A stretch of DNA of 64,000 bases from Polytrichum commune (lineage: Eukaryota > Streptophyta > Polytrichopsida > Polytrichales > Polytrichaceae). Numbering within the stretch: the stretch's first letter is position 1; every line of letters begins with the position of its first letter. The translations under genes and the position numbers were made by a program. Positions 1 to 12,639 of this stretch are shown here, piece by piece. Location: NCBI GenBank assembly GCA_950295325.1, contig OX485806.1:9300001-9364000 (forward strand). The letters are read 5' to 3'. Below the pieces are notes generated by a model, which saw only the letters and a list, made by a program, of their open reading frames with translations, was not told the DNA's origin and did no database searches.

Positions 1-195
1 CTACATGTTCAAGATATGATCAACGTTATAGGCTCACCATTCAACATCACCACCCGGGGGGGGGGGATGTTGCTGCTATATAACCACTTAACAAACACAC
101 TAATTGTCACTTTGAATACATGCTCCAAAAAAATGATGAAAGTTGGCTATGGCCTTGATTTGGATTTGCTAACCAATTTCTACTAAGCACTTTCG
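1..195 (+). repeat. R1 dispersed repeat, partial copy cut by window edge
   Basis: The stretch resembles the second half of a dispersed repeat seen about a dozen times in the window (called R1 here). The diagnostic part is the phrase around 150-175 (a tggcctTGATTTGGATTTGCTAAC-like segment). A poly-G run at 56-66 lies where another copy (62370-62388) also has poly-G. The left part is lost beyond the window edge. Confidence 0.45.
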
Positions 196-895
196 AATTA
201 AATTATGTATATATAACGAGCTTATAGCATGCCCACGTCAACAATTGGCTCAAAACACTGGGAGAGTTTCCATCTTCATAGGACTTTCTATTGAAATGGA
301 TGGGTGAAACGGAAATACATCTAACAAAGTTATTGTGAGTAGGACGAAAAATCCTTACTAACAACAATAAAAACAAGAAAGAGATGAACTTTCCCTATTA
401 AGAAGAACTTCTCATGTTGCCAAAGAACCAACTTTTGGCCCAAACACAAACATGCTTTTCAAAGAGAAGAATAAAAGAAAAAGGAAAAGAACCGACCGTC
501 GAAGACCCATCAATCTTCCTTAAGTGATTTGGAGCTTTGGAAACGAACTTCCGAATAGCTTAGGTGTTGTTGCATTTTTGTGTAGAGATTCTCGCGGTGG
601 CTTGGATCCCTATTCTAAGTTAGTACCGAGATGTCATATTACCCAAGGCCCCCTTCGGCATGGTACATTAATTACTACACTAGCCCCACATAGAGTAATA
701 ATAATAATGGCCGAGAGGACAAGAAGTTACATAAAGCTGCGAGCCATTTATATATATGTGGCCAAAATTTGCCACGTGGCAGTTGGGAAACTGCCCCAAT
801 TTACTCCATTGTTTGACTCCCCCCTTCACGCTTCCACTGCTCGGAGAGGGGCAATTATGGGGTAATAACGGACGGGCCCACGGAAGCAAATGCCT
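196..895. other. Intergenic sequence, nothing recognised
   Basis: AT-rich sequence with short chance reading frames only. No coding motif, tRNA-like fold or clear terminal inverted repeat was seen. Confidence 0.4.
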
Positions 896-1870
896 TGTCA
901 ACTCGTCATTGCTTTGTCCGCTACACCGTTTACGGTATTTAGTGTCACATACACTATTTGTGGAAGGGCTTAAATTACGCAATCTAGAGGTCTAGTGGTG
1001 TCATGTCTGCTAACCGTCAACATGACACTGTCCATCTGTCAAGGTAAGCAACTTTTTGATGTGCAAGGTTGTTTTCATTTCATGACATGTAGTGTAGCAC
1101 ATTGGAGTGTTTGGGATGATAGTTTTTTTGACAAGTTTTTTGACTTGTCAACTCGTCATTGCTTTGTCCGCTACACTGTTTACGGTATTTAGTGTCACAT
1201 ACACTATTTGTGGAAGGGATTAAATTACATAATCTAGAGGTCTAGTGGTGTCATGTATGCTAACTGTCAACATGACACTGTCCATATGTCAAGATAAGCA
1301 ACTTTTTGATGTGCAAGGTTGTTTTCATTTCATGGCATTTAGTGTAGCACATTGGAGTGTTTGGGATGATAGTTTTTTTGAAAAGTTTTTTGACTTGTCA
1401 AACTTGTCATTGCTTTGTCCGCTACACCATTTATGGTATTTAGTGTCACATACATTATTTGCGGAAGGGCTTAAATTACACAATTTAGAGGTATGGTAGT
1501 GTCATGTCCGCTAACCGTCAACATGACACTGTCCATCTGTCAAGGTAAGCAAGTTTTTGATGTGCAAGGTTGTTTTCATTTCATGACATGTAGTATACCA
1601 CATTGGAGTGTTTGGGATGATAGTTTTTTGACAAGTTTTTTGACTTGTCAACTTGTCATTGCTTTGTCTGCTACATTGTTTACGGTATTTAGTGTCACAT
1701 ACACCATTTGTGGAAGGGCTTAAATTACACGATCTAGAGGTCTAGTGGAGTCATGTCCGTTAACTGTCAGCATGACACTATCCATCTGTCAAGATAAGCA
1801 AGATTTTGATGTGCAAGGTTGTTTTCATTCAATGAAATTTAGTGTAGCACATTAGAGTGTTTGGGATGAT
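896..1870. repeat. ~250-bp tandem array, about 3.9 units
   Basis: Units start at about 896, 1146, 1396 and 1646, giving periods of 250, 251 and 250 bp, and the last unit fades near 1870 into an AT-rich tract. Units differ by scattered substitutions and 1-bp indels. Each carries the phrase TTAGTGTCACATACA. Each unit contains an ATG-started frame of similar sequence, but a 250-bp period is not a multiple of three and the frames break at unit borders, so this is satellite-like DNA and not a coding repeat. A short related segment lies near 26050-26100. Confidence 0.9.
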
Positions 1871-1935
1871 ATATATTTTAATTTAATTTAATTTTATAAT
1901 TTTATAATTTTATAATTTTTTATAATTTTTTTTGG
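1871..1935. repeat. AT-rich simple repeat ending in poly-G
   Basis: Runs of (AATTT)n and (ATAATTTT)n are followed by a T run and a short G run. It directly abuts the 250-bp array. Confidence 0.7.
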
Positions 1936-2108
1936 GGGGGTATGTGTTGATACTATTGAGCATGGACATGAAAGTATGGTGTGGTTACATTGGTGGTCGA
2001 CCTAGTTGGCCATTAGTGTAGCCTAGGGTAGGCCTTCTAATGGAGTTCATTGACACTATTAGCCAAGTGACACTAAATACCATTGACGGCGTACACTAAC
2101 GTGACTTA

Positions 2109-2639
2109 GGGTTGCTTTACACCTAGAGGTTGGGCCAATTCGTTGTGTAAGAGGCTTGAAATCCTCACTTGTGATTGGCCAAAAGGCTGAAATCGGCCCC
2201 AACCCCTTTACACCTACAGGCCATGTCAATTTGGTGGTATGAAATTTTTAATCAAAAAATGCATGGTATGACACGGCCCGAGCTCATTGAATTGGGTGCA
2301 CCCAAAATGGAAGGCCAATTCTTGGACTCGGGGCCTATGTCAAATTTCAATAATCTTTTTTTTTTGTAAAATTTGTATTTTTAGCAAACCATATCCATTG
2401 GATTATGTGGAAATATGAACGGCTCTATGCTAGATTATGCTAGATCCGTTGGATTATGCTAGATTTATTGAATTGGCCTAGCTTCTTGGCCCTAAGGCCT
2501 TTACATATGGGAAAATTGGCCCCCATTATAATCTTATTATAATGTGTAGTTGAGGCATGCCTCCAACCCAAAAAGGGCTGAAATTTCATGCAATTGGCCT
2601 CAAGGGGCATTGGCTCGGCCTCCAGGTGTAAAGCAACCC
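2109..2639. mobile_element. Harbinger/Tourist-like MITE (531 bp)
   Basis: The left end GGGTTGCTTTACACCT and right end AGGTGTAAAGCAACCC are inverted copies, and imperfect similarity continues inward for about 15 more bases. The element is flanked by TTA at 2106-2108 and 2640-2642, the 3-bp target duplication typical of PIF/Harbinger elements. The interior encodes no transposase, so it is non-autonomous. It abuts a second, more decayed element of the same type, with which it shares the TTA. Confidence 0.85.
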
Positions 2640-2642
2640 TTA

Positions 2643-3298
2643 GGGTGGGTTTACGTTCGGGTCCAAGACCAACGAAACTCCAAAACAACGATCGTATTGG
2701 TCGAAAGATTTTCTTTGACCCAAGGAGGTAAGACTTGGGTCCAGGTCCAAGGCATGAAAGAATGGAGTGGCACTGATCTGGCATCACTTTCCCGTCAAAT
2801 CTCAGCAGTCCCACTCAAGAAAATATTCCTCGTGGTAGGATCAAACAATCTTGAGTCCGCAAGTACGCTCCATCAGAAGAGGTGGATTGGACCCGTGTTG
2901 GTTTGGTATCGTCTTGTTTTGATATCATTTAGGTGTCTATGATGAATATTTCACGTTTTTTAGGTACGAGTATTTGGTTGTGTAATTATTATTGATACCA
3001 TTCAAGTCTATAGACCATTCAAGATCCTTCATAGATAGGCAAAGTCGCCCTAGTATCGATATGATTGAGAATGGTATTTGACTCGAATAATAACTCACAT
3101 ATACTAAGAATCTCTCACCTTGACATACCCACCATATATCAATAGTTGACATGTATGACAATTTCGATACCCACAAGTAGATTTCTTTGATGCCACTTTT
3201 AATGTTGATTATTGATACCATGTATACACTTGAATACCATACCAACATTGGTTTGGACCCCGAGTTTATTAGATCCGTATCCTAATGTAAACACAACC
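2643..3298. mobile_element. Decayed Harbinger-like MITE adjoining the previous one
   Basis: The left end starts GGGTGGGTTTACGTTCGGG and the right end, read in reverse complement, starts GGTTGTGTTTACATTAGG, which looks like a diverged terminal inverted repeat. The flanks are TTA (left) and TTG (right), a plausible mutated TTA duplication. No transposase is seen inside. Confidence 0.55.
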
Positions 3299-3955
3299 TT
3301 GACTTAGCTCCCAATATCAACTCTTGGGGGGAGGAACACAAAAAGAAAGATCGAGAGAGACCCCATTTTGCTGTGTCTTTTGGTTTGAAGGTATCCGGTG
3401 TTTAAATCCTAACATTTTTAATAAGCATTCCACAACCTCAATTCTCCACCTCATAATATGTGATGTGATTGTTGCTAAATGAAACAAATTGGTGCTTGAA
3501 CTCTTAATTAGCTAAGGGTTTAACGTATGCTTCAAAGTTCTCAAGAGACGTTGGGAGCTTGCATGACTTGGAAGCTAGGCTAGAAGTGTCCATTTCCATC
3601 AATGGCCCCAATTTTTTGTTTTTCTTTGGGTCACAAAGGAAAGAAGTACATATTTCATCATAAAGATGAATCACATCATTCATAGGACTAAAAACATAAC
3701 GTAGTGGTTGAAAGAGACAAAATGTTAACAATCAACAATGTCCACACTGCAAGAGCCGATGTGACTAAAAAAGGTCAAATGAGGTTTGTGACTTTGAGCA
3801 TTCTACAAGATTCGGTAAGCTCTCAATCATACGATCTCAATGCCGTTGTGCTCAAAACAAATTTGCTATTCCAAATAAAACGTCGAACGATTTGTGAAGG
3901 TTGGGTAAGGGACAATAGTGTTCAAAATGTCTGCCATCTTTCGTCATGGTAATTT
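3299..3955. other. Intergenic sequence, nothing recognised
   Basis: AT-rich spacer with chance reading frames on both strands and no recognised domain. Confidence 0.35.
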
Positions 3956-4066
3956 GGGTGGCTCAAATCCAAGGCCTTGACTTGGATCCCATGGGAACTT
4001 CAAGGTTAAGCCAAAATAGTACCCAAATGGGTGACCTTCCTAGCACTCGATTTTCCGGTGCACCCT
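3956..4066 (+). repeat. 5S-rRNA-derived dispersed element, copy 1
   Basis: The segment follows a plant 5S rRNA gene end to end: it begins GGGTGGCT, contains GGATCCCAT, then AAGGTTAAGC (A-box position), then AAATGGGTGACC (C-box) and ends GTGCACCCT. Compared with 5S it lacks 10 nt between the A-box and C-box. The tail ATCCACCCAATCATAG after the 5S-like end is shared with the copies near 6790 and 47495, so these are members of one mobile family (5S-derived SINE or Cassandra-type LTR remnant) rather than functional 5S genes. Confidence 0.7.
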
Positions 4067-4083
4067 ATCCACCCAATCATAGT

Positions 4084-5266
4084 TGGGGTACCGGTATCCA
4101 GTTGAATTATATATTTTCATCCAACCACATGGGAATGGAAGGGCTTGCCCTTGGGGAAGATAGATGCCTGCCATCTTCTCCGTTCGCGCCTGCTCAAGGT
4201 GTTCACCTTCGAAAGGAAGGTAGTAGTCGTCAAGACCCCTTGAATTCTTGAAATGCCCATTTAGAGATTGCACATAGATTTTAAACAACTCGAAAATGAA
4301 ACAACACCATAATTCACACCGATGCGCGACATCGGAGCCGTTTTTTGGTTTTCTTTCTCTCTTTTTCCAAGTAAAGTATGAGTGAGGGGCAAATTCTCCA
4401 TACATAGCCTTAGCACGTGTCTTTAAACACCGTTTTGAGTAACAAGTGTGGGAAATTATGAGTGTAAAACCCCGGTGAGTTTGCTTGTACGTTGGTGGGG
4501 TGTACCTTGTAAGTTCACCAACCCGTATCACCCCAACCCTCTCCATCCCATGATGCTAAAATGTACGTAGTTGGTTGATCACAAGTAGACTAGTGGTCAA
4601 CATCTACGAGATAGGGTTGCCGTCCTTGCATCATCATTGTGAAGAATCAAATAACCTTGGTGGTGAAAATTGTAAGGTAAAGTTTGAGGGACTCGTACAT
4701 TTCGGAAAAGGAGGATGGCCAACCTCTCTTTCCCAACATGATGCAGGCCGGAGCTTTGTGGTGTCTACCGCCGGAGGGGGCTCTCTATTCCGGGGAAAGG
4801 GAAAAAAATCCCCTCCAAATTTGTCACGTGTCGTGCTCACATTCACCAAGACCCACCTCTACATTTTACATGAAAATTATATTCTAGCGCATCTAAATAT
4901 AAAATAGAGAGCCTTCCACAAAATGTAAACTCAGCCATCGTGGATGAAGGGGTTCCAATGAAAAAAAAATCTCTATAAAAATTGAGGGCTGATTTTGTTT
5001 CAACTTGGTCTGGAATCGACCGAGTTGATTTATGTGGTGAGAATTTAGGAGTCGAAATGCTCAAAAGTAGACAGTTTCTGTTTGTTCCACATTATTTGAA
5101 CAATTCGTTGCATTTTTCTAGCTTCGTAACATATGAGTTTACGTAGCCACACAAAATTCTCATCCCACACACCAAGTCCTCTACTATATAAATGGCGGTT
5201 TGTTCAACAAAATAAACTTAATTCTTGGGTTTAAATGTCCGAAAGGCTCATTATGATTTTGAATAA
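4084..5266. other. Intergenic sequence with chance reading frames
   Basis: The longest frame (minus, 4040-4546) overlaps the 5S-derived element and shows no recognisable domain. No TIR or RNA gene was identified. Confidence 0.3.
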
Positions 5267-5530
5267 CGATGGATTCTTTCAATTCAATTTATCATTGGAG
5301 CGAAACTTCTACATAATCATATTTTTTGCAAAACTGTCATTTGGGATGCATTGCAAGATTATGGTAGGATTGCGTGGACTCTCAAGGATCTTGAAAAGGC
5401 CCCGGATGTGGTCTGTAAGGATGTCTTCAATGAATTTTGTTCGATATGGGGTGTCAAGAACCTTATTGTGACCCAAAGTAACTTAGTTGTCACTTGGATG
5501 AATAGGCCGCATATGAGCACCGTTTCTTGA
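5267..5530 (+). pseudogene. Coding-like fragment without a start codon
   Basis: An 88-codon open frame with no ATG at its front ends at TGA 5528-5530. Its latter part reads like real protein (for example WDALQDYGRIAWTLKDL and KDVFNEFCSIWGVKNL), with hydrophobic and charged residues in a helix-like spacing. I do not recognise the family. Just upstream an ATG-started frame (5235 onward) runs in another frame and could be the front part after a frameshift near 5290. It is best read as a broken gene or transposon-captured fragment. Confidence 0.35.
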
Positions 5531-5990
5531 TTTCCACTCGGGTTGCGTTGACTCACCTAAGTTGGTTGTTTTTGGGATTCCTTCTTGCAATTGATTTTTC
5601 AATTTGTGCTCCCAAAAAAAATTATGCAAAACTCTTTGATGTGATTCCTCATCAAACTCTTGAATTCCCCTCAATATCAATATCATTTGAAGAAGTTGAG
5701 CATAATAGCACATCTCCGGTTTGCACATGAAGGAAGAAATATGTGGCTAAACTACAATTTGACGATCATGTGATGTTTCAATTTTGTAATACAAACATAT
5801 ATGGCTTTTTTCAAAACACCTAGGAGAAGAAAAAAGGAAATTAAAAAAAAAACACAAATCTAAATTTAAGAACAACACGATGAAATGAATATCCTTGTTG
5901 GTGACATGGAGTATATGAAATACACATAAATCATGTCCGTGAACACATAACATTATTCATGTGCGTTACATTGGGTAGGGTGCATCAAGT

Positions 5991-6321
5991 TCAAACTACA
6001 AATTGAGAGGATTTCGACTTTTTAAAAGATTCAACAAATGTCTCGATAGGTTGGATTTTGTTGCAGTACGTTCTCCCAATTGTCCCAGACTTTCCAAATG
6101 GCGCCTTCACTGACTTCATACTCCTGCTCCAACGCATGCTTGCTCGCCAAGTTCGGCTTGCTCCACTTTGCAATGATTTCACATCGTTGGGCTTTTGTCA
6201 AGTGGGTTGCCTCAAGTTTCATATGTTTCCCATTGCGATTCATCAAATCAAAGGGTCTAGAAAGCGATATGAGTAAAGTACGCACCCACCAATTAAGTGC
6301 GCACCAACGGCTCCAATTCAA
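5991..6321 (-). pseudogene. Pogo/CENP-B-type HTH transposase remnant
   Basis: A minus-strand frame (6031-6321) contains LTKAQRCEIIAKWSK followed by ASKHALEQEYEVSEGAIW. This has the layout of the N-terminal helix-turn-helix (Psq/CENP-B_N) of pogo-like Tc1/mariner transposases: a first helix beginning after LT, then an S-hA-LA-EY-VS-I recognition helix. After about residue 88 the frame ends, and a second overlapping minus frame (5991-6182) continues as QPIETFVESFKKSKSSQF, which suggests a frameshift. No DDE catalytic domain follows. This is a truncated, inactive copy. Confidence 0.5.
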
Positions 6322-6339
6322 AGTGCATACTTAACCAGG

Positions 6340-6520
6340 AGATTATTGTAGTAGGTTCTCCCAATCATGTCGACCTTGAGCATGTGATAATTAGCATATT
6401 CAAAACATGCAGTCCAATCTCTTTAAAACACATTATTTTTGGTGTCCATTCTCATATCCACACCTAACCACATACCACTCACATGGGTTTTTAAATTCTT
6501 TATATGTTGGAATTATGCAC
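6340..6520 (-). repeat. R1 dispersed repeat, partial copy
   Basis: It carries the R1 phrases for 'ttctcccaatcatgt', the 'gtccaatctctt' segment and 'cacacctaaccacatacca'. Only the distal half of the repeat is present. Confidence 0.6.
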
Positions 6521-6789
6521 GTCTACCTTCGAAGACAATAGACAACTAGGATGTTGCCAATTTGGCATGATTTAAATGAATTTCCTTCTCTCCAAGTTGG
6601 TTGGTTTTGTAAGTCATATACAACAATCATCAGAAGAATTAGAGGGACCTTGAAGAATCGTTTTTCTCTATTCAACTTTGAACACCTTCTATGGATACAT
6701 ACAAAGTTGTCCACACCTACAACAAACCCCTGGATGCCCACATGGTTGAGTGAAATTATTTAGTATACCTAGAGACTCCCTCTATGATT

Positions 6790-6895
6790 GGGTGCACTAC
6801 ACTTTAAATGCTAGGAAAGTCACCCGTCCTTGCACTATTCTTGTCTTAATCCGCTTAACACTTAAAGGATAAGGAGTTTGTTTATAGGGTACACA
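6790..6895 (-). repeat. 5S-rRNA-derived dispersed element, degraded copy 2
   Basis: Read on the minus strand it shows GTTAAGCGGA at the A-box position, GGACGGGTGACTTTCCTAG at the C-box and the 3' side of 5S, and the GTGCACCCAATCATAG end shared with the other copies. The 5' half is degraded. Confidence 0.55.
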
Positions 6896-8675
6896 TGACG
6901 ACTTGTAAGAATCCCCAACAATATTGAAATATTAATATTGTGATGTATAGTTTTCAACACTTTATTAGCATATCCTATAAGAAAATTAAAGTGAAAATAA
7001 AGTCATATTTGAATAGAATAATTAGTCTACATTGCCCATACAAACTGAATTGCTCCTAAAAATCCATCCTACATATTTGTATGCTCTAATTAGAATTGTG
7101 CTTTTGATAAATGGACTAAGTTATGATAAGATCGTTTTTTTTAATGCTTTTAGCTAAATTGATCAATAAGTAATCTCAAACCCATGTGTATGACATCATG
7201 AGGCCCGACAGATTAATCTCAATATCCCCATAATCGGATTGCAAGCCATCCAAACCATTGTGGAAATCATCTATGAATCATTCAAAGAACAAAGGTGTTG
7301 TAAGGTTTACCTAGTTGGTTGAGAATCAAAGTGCTTAAGAGATCGAGAACAATGATGTGCTTGTTCCATGAGGAAATTGGGTGGGATAATAGGAAAGTGG
7401 CAAGTTAAAACATGATTATGAACCATCAACAAGTTGGATTGTTTACTCAAACATGTATTCAAGTGCATTGTGAGGGTTACTTTTAGTACAAGCGAAGAGA
7501 ATGTATTTGTAAATAAATCATAAGAAGAATTCGTTCAAATGATTTAACCGGTGTGTTCCGTGTTTGATCACCTTGTCATGAAGATCACCTTTGAGTGTAA
7601 ACAATGTAACTCCCAATAGATATTCTATCATAAGTGGAATTAGTGAATAAACGTTATGTAAGAAAATTAATTAATGAGGAGGCTTCTTTCTTTGAACTTT
7701 TCCCTTCAAGGTGCACTCTAAATCTGATTGCGCATGCTAGGAAATGAATGTGTCATGTGAATTAGAGTGGTCTTTAAGACTTGTCATGTAGCACCAAGTG
7801 TCATGGGCCACTTGTTATAGTTGCCACCTAAGGTAGACATCATGTATTATTCAACACCAATTTTATACAAATATCTAGTCCTATGTGAAAAATGGTTCAT
7901 ATATTTTCCTAAGACAAACAAATTTACTATGATTGTAAGGATCTATACGTCGGCTTGGTGGTTGTAATAACCAAGACATCAATTTTCAACACTTGGTCAA
8001 CACCTAGGCACACCTGCATAATTACACCAGAAGATTGGATATATGTTTCTTTTAAAATGTGTCAAGGCTTGAGACTTAGTAATTAACTTTGATCTCAATC
8101 TTATGGCATCGGATGTGTACAAGCTTTGTAAATCAACCTAGTTTTTTTCATGGATTTATTACACATCAAACGAAGTCAAGCTTCGTGAAAGTAAGCATAA
8201 TTGGCTCACCTACCTTGGGGATTGCAATCCAATTCAGTGGATTAATGATGAATCATGTGGGCCACACTAAATTAGGTGAATAGTGTAATGGAAAGTGGGA
8301 GTATGTATGGTGTACGACATTTGCAATGGAAAATGATCAACAATAGGGCACTTGTGTGCTACGAGCTAGGGACCTCACCGACAATTTTCATAGTTTCATT
8401 ATACAATGTGTGACTCATTTGCTCCACGACCTCGCTTTTCTTGTATGATTCATTTCTCATCGCATCCAAAAGACTTAAATAGTGGCAACTTAAGAAGGTG
8501 GAAAATTCACACAAAAGTTGCCTAGAGCTTGCACACGTCCCAAAACATTGGCACAAACCTCGATGTATGTCACGATCTTACTTGCACATGCACTTGTAAT
8601 ATCGTATGGACCCTACCGCCTAGTCACTACTAGCATTATGGTTGCTTTACATTGTTTGGGAGATCACTAGGCTTG
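6896..8675. other. AT-rich intergenic sequence
   Basis: No gene, RNA or terminal-repeat structure could be supported here. Reading frames are short and unremarkable. Confidence 0.35.
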
Positions 8676-9064
8676 AGTCCTTGATCTCTATGTTCACATG
8701 GGGTCCCAAGTTCCAAGTCCCAACATAGAGGCAAACTCCCAACTTTGGAGTCTCAAGAAGCCATTAAAACATGGTTAATAATCATTAAAGTAGGATCTTG
8801 ATTTTATGCATAAATATTTTGCAGGATTTGGATCAAGAGCTGGGTCAAGCTTTTTGCTCAACCCAACTCTCAACACAAGTCCCAAGCCTCACCTTCAAAA
8901 AGTGTTTACCATGTAGATATCCAAGTCATTCTTGGGACTTAGGACTTGAGACCTCGTGTGAAGTGGTATAAGTCTCAAATTCCATGCTCTCAACGGTTGA
9001 GATTGCATAGATTGACTTCGAGTGACTTGGGACTTAGGACTTGGGACCCCATGTGAATTGGCCC
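8676..9064. mobile_element. Harbinger-like MITE with perfect 18-bp internal inverted repeat
   Basis: TTCACATGGGGTCCCAAG at 8692-8709 is repeated exactly inverted at 9040-9057, and similarity continues inward through further CCAAGTCCCA-type motifs. The right terminus reads GGCCC followed by TAA (9065-9067). Reversed, this is TTA-GGGCCAATTCACATGG, which resembles the element end at 63821. The left terminus beyond the 18-bp repeat has diverged, so the left border is approximate. Confidence 0.6.
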
Positions 9065-11211
9065 TAAGATACCGATGTTTCTAAATGGATTTGAGTGTTC
9101 TTAGGGTTTAGGACCAAAGAAACTTTGCAAAACATGTGCTTTTGTTGGTGAAGAACTAAAAATTGGATCCAAGGGGTTTACGATAAGATCCAAAATTGAA
9201 GTTTTATTTTTATTTTTATTTTTATTTTTAAAGCAACAATGTTCATGGGATGAATGCTCACAACAACTATTGAAGGGGAGGGCAACATGGGGGTGAAAAC
9301 GTTTGCTTCTATTGTAGACCTCATAGATTATTATTTCATGCTAAACTTGCTTCTAAATTGGGGTCAAAGACCATGTATCAGTCTAGTGAACTTAAATTGG
9401 GATGAGTTGGCAACAAACCTATGGGGATCAGTTTTTATCAATAACCCCTCGTAGGTGTTAGAAGACCAAACCAAATGTTCATATGTTCATATGTTCATTT
9501 TCCCATGTAAATTCATTGGTCCCACATAAAGAAGTAACTCTTAGTATTCTTAACTACCTAGAAGACCATTGTATAGCTATTTAATATTAAGTCGTTTGAA
9601 TTGTACTTATAAGATACTTTTAATTCAATGTCTTTTAAAATTTCTCAAATGATCATTTATCTCCCTTTGTTATCATCATTGTGTTGAATACGCAACTCCG
9701 TAACATTACTAAGCAATGTGCGTTCATTTTGTGAGCCCTATAAATATAACTATGGGATGCATAAAATATTGTGTAAGAAGATTCATATGTAGACTAAGCT
9801 CCCAACATTTCATAATTGTTTTCCTAGGATCCACAGTTGCCTATTAATGTTATGTCCCCAAAGACTCATTACTAGAACAATGCTACTTTGGCATTCAAGT
9901 GCATTTAGGAATAAATTGTGAGAGCTGAATAATGTTATGAGATCAACTTGATGATAGGTCACGTCGGTGACAACATTGGAGACGACAACATCTCCATTTT
10001 CTTTCTATCTCCTTTGTACTCAAGGTCTAAAGCAACCTCATTACAATATAGAAATCGATTTGGAGTGAGGGCCTTGCACTTGACTAGTAGCTTGTTCCCA
10101 CACAAAGCATCCATGGGCCCATAATAATTGTTAAGCTAGTTGCACATCTCCTCCGCCTTATTGGTGCATTCCGCTAAAGTCGGCCCTCCCAATCACATGG
10201 TCGTCTTTTCAAGCCTTCGTCCCATGGGTTTGGTGGCCCGCTCAAATGGTTACCTCAACACATTTCAATGCATTATTGGGCTTGGTGACTCAAGTCTCTG
10301 GCCATAGTGAAGCACATGAGATTGGGGACCTACATCCTTGACCTTGGAGCACAACTTATGCTAGATTCGTGCCTAGCCCAGTTCATTGACTAAAGTGTGT
10401 AGAACTTGCACATGGTGCTAGTCTCATGTTTATTATACAATGGACAATGTGGTGGTGGTGATGGTAATGGCCCTTGTTCATTGTTGTCCATCGTTCTACA
10501 CCGTTGCCCATTGTCCCATAAAGGCACGGGGGGATCACACCCCCTTACATTTTGTAACCACGTGCGATAATGGGGTATTTAATGGGGGGATATTTATGCA
10601 CCTCTCAATATTTTTTCCCTCCCTATATGTAGATATAAAGCTACTTTGACGTATTTTTTAACACCCTATATTTATTTGTAATTGTTTAGAAAGGCTAATC
10701 TTTGGCATCATAATTTTTTTATAAATTGTACAAGTACCAAATAGTAGACGGAATACTATAGCATTGCAAAGTTGACTATGTGAGCAACAAACTTTCCATA
10801 GCATCCATCTTGTTATTTAATCGGTTTCAATTAGTTTTACCAATGCTAAACCGTTCAAAATGCCGTTCAAAACACAATCAATAACACTTGGATATTATTT
10901 AAAAGGTTACCAATAAACATGGAGATAACAAAATGTACAAGCTAACATAGACAAGTTGTAAAAACGGATAGAACAAAACAAGAAACACAATCAATTATCA
11001 CAAAACATGATTTTTTGCACAACTATGTACTCCAAAAACAAAAGATTGCATTCAAATGAAAGAAAGTTAAATACACAAATTGAAAACATTTACTTCAATT
11101 GTGTTCACAAACACATTCAACCTTGTACCAAATATTTACAATGTGAAGGGTTAGGATATAACTATGCACCCTCCAATACATGTTAATATCCTCTACAATG
11201 TCATGATAAGA
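9065..11211. other. Intergenic repeats and simple sequence
   Basis: It contains an (ATTTTT)n tract at about 9203-9232. The 10200-10440 stretch resembles 13290-13450 (shared 'ggggacttgcatccttcacgtt'-like order of motifs), marking an old dispersed repeat. No gene could be supported. Confidence 0.35.
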
Positions 11212-11400
11212 TTAAAAAATTTGGAGAGATTTGCTTAACACTAATGATGACGAATAACTAAAACTAATTGATGGCATGAGGCGGGTAACCTTTGAAGTTT
11301 CCAACCACTCCACCAAGTCTTCCTCCAAGGCAGAGTGCAAGACAAAGCGCAATCCTCTACGTCTACCACGGTGATGTTGCCAAATGTTGTAGCGCATCAT
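11212..11400 (-). pseudogene. Possible second HTH fragment of a pogo-like transposase
   Basis: A 62-residue minus frame contains HRGRRRGLRFVLHSALEED followed by LVEWLETSK. The order basic patch, then L-x-EE/ED, then LVEWL is the signature of the CENPB-type (HTH_Tnp_Tc5) domain start in pogo-like transposases. The rest of the domain is absent. This is a weak call from pattern only. Confidence 0.3.
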
Positions 11401-11970
11401 CGATCATCTACAAAAGATTGTTGTAGCAAAAATATAATCAATAAAATTTTGGCATATTGGACACTACTAGCATTACTATGATTACATAATGGAGTTTGTA
11501 ATTTTATGTTTGAAATCTTTGAAAGAAACCTATAATTCTAGGGTTAAAAAGGATCATATGAAAAAAATTGGCTCACATTTCCGAGATGATCCCAATATCG
11601 GCCTTTCTAGAACCCAGTTCCAACCTCATGAACTTTTCTTAATATCTTTTTCATTTGAGTAATCTCCTAGTTTCCACGACATTAGTTCCAGTTCAATGAC
11701 AAAATTGGCCTCTCATGGAATGACACTGCAATCTCCTATAGGACCTCGTCCTCTGACTACGAAACCACATGTTACACAAAATCCGAATGACACATCTCAT
11801 CAAAACATACACATTTTTACAACTATTGGTAGCGACATCAGAACATCCCACTTGAGGTAGATGTCTCAAAGAACAAGATACAAGTACAGAATAACCTGGA
11901 AAACATCTCATCTTTCTACGCTCATATTCAGGTTTTGTAACTCTTCATCTTTCTACATCTCACATTTAGG

Positions 11971-12111
11971 AGGGCGTTGGAAATCAATAGCATGTCGTTA
12001 AAAAATAGACAGTGGAAGGGAAAAATCAAGGAGTTGGAATTTGAAATCAATTCTTACCGCATGCAAGCGGAGCAAGTTGAATCTTTGGCGCTCATGAAAC
12101 ACCTTCTGTGA
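11971..12111 (+). pseudogene. Short coding-like coiled-coil fragment
   Basis: A 46-codon open stretch ending in TGA at 12109-12111 reads as an amphipathic helix (KGKIKELEFEINSYRMQAEQ). It has no upstream start and no recognisable family. It may be a captured exon piece or chance. Confidence 0.2.
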
Positions 12112-12639
12112 ATGTTATGAAGCAAAGAAGAAAACTCCAAAAAATGTGTCTTACCTACCGCCTATGCGCCACACTTCACCAACGCAAGACCTCCTACCCG
12201 AACGCTTCACCGCCTTCATGCCACTGTACTTGCCCAATCCTAAGCAAGCCAAGGGCCATTGAGAAGTCACAACATTCCTTCCCAAAAAAAATCCACAACA
12301 TTTCCCTCCATACTAACGCGTTTCATTCAAATTTGGACAAAATTTACACAATTCTTCATCCAAGTAGTCAAACCCATAATTATTCTATTGATCCTACTAC
12401 ACACATTTGGGGGGATCCAATATCTAATACCCTATTTTTTTCTACTCATTACTAAAATGGAGGAATTATGCACCACCCTATTTTACAAATAATCATGTAG
12501 AGGACATATTTCCAATGCTATGGTAGATCTAACGAATTTATAAAATTTACCCTCGATGAATTAAAATGACCCTGTTTTTTATCTCACGTGGTTTCTAAAA
12601 TTTCAATAGTCACCTCCCCGTGCATAAAGGTGGAGGACT

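Noticed and set aside
995-1723. Three similar small proteins in the 250-bp array
   Set aside because: The unit length is not a multiple of three and the frames diverge at the ends; similarity reflects DNA repetition.
3956-4066. Functional 5S rRNA gene
   Set aside because: The copies are single, dispersed, diverged from each other, lack 5S tandem arrangement, and copy 1 has a 10-nt deletion between the A-box and C-box.
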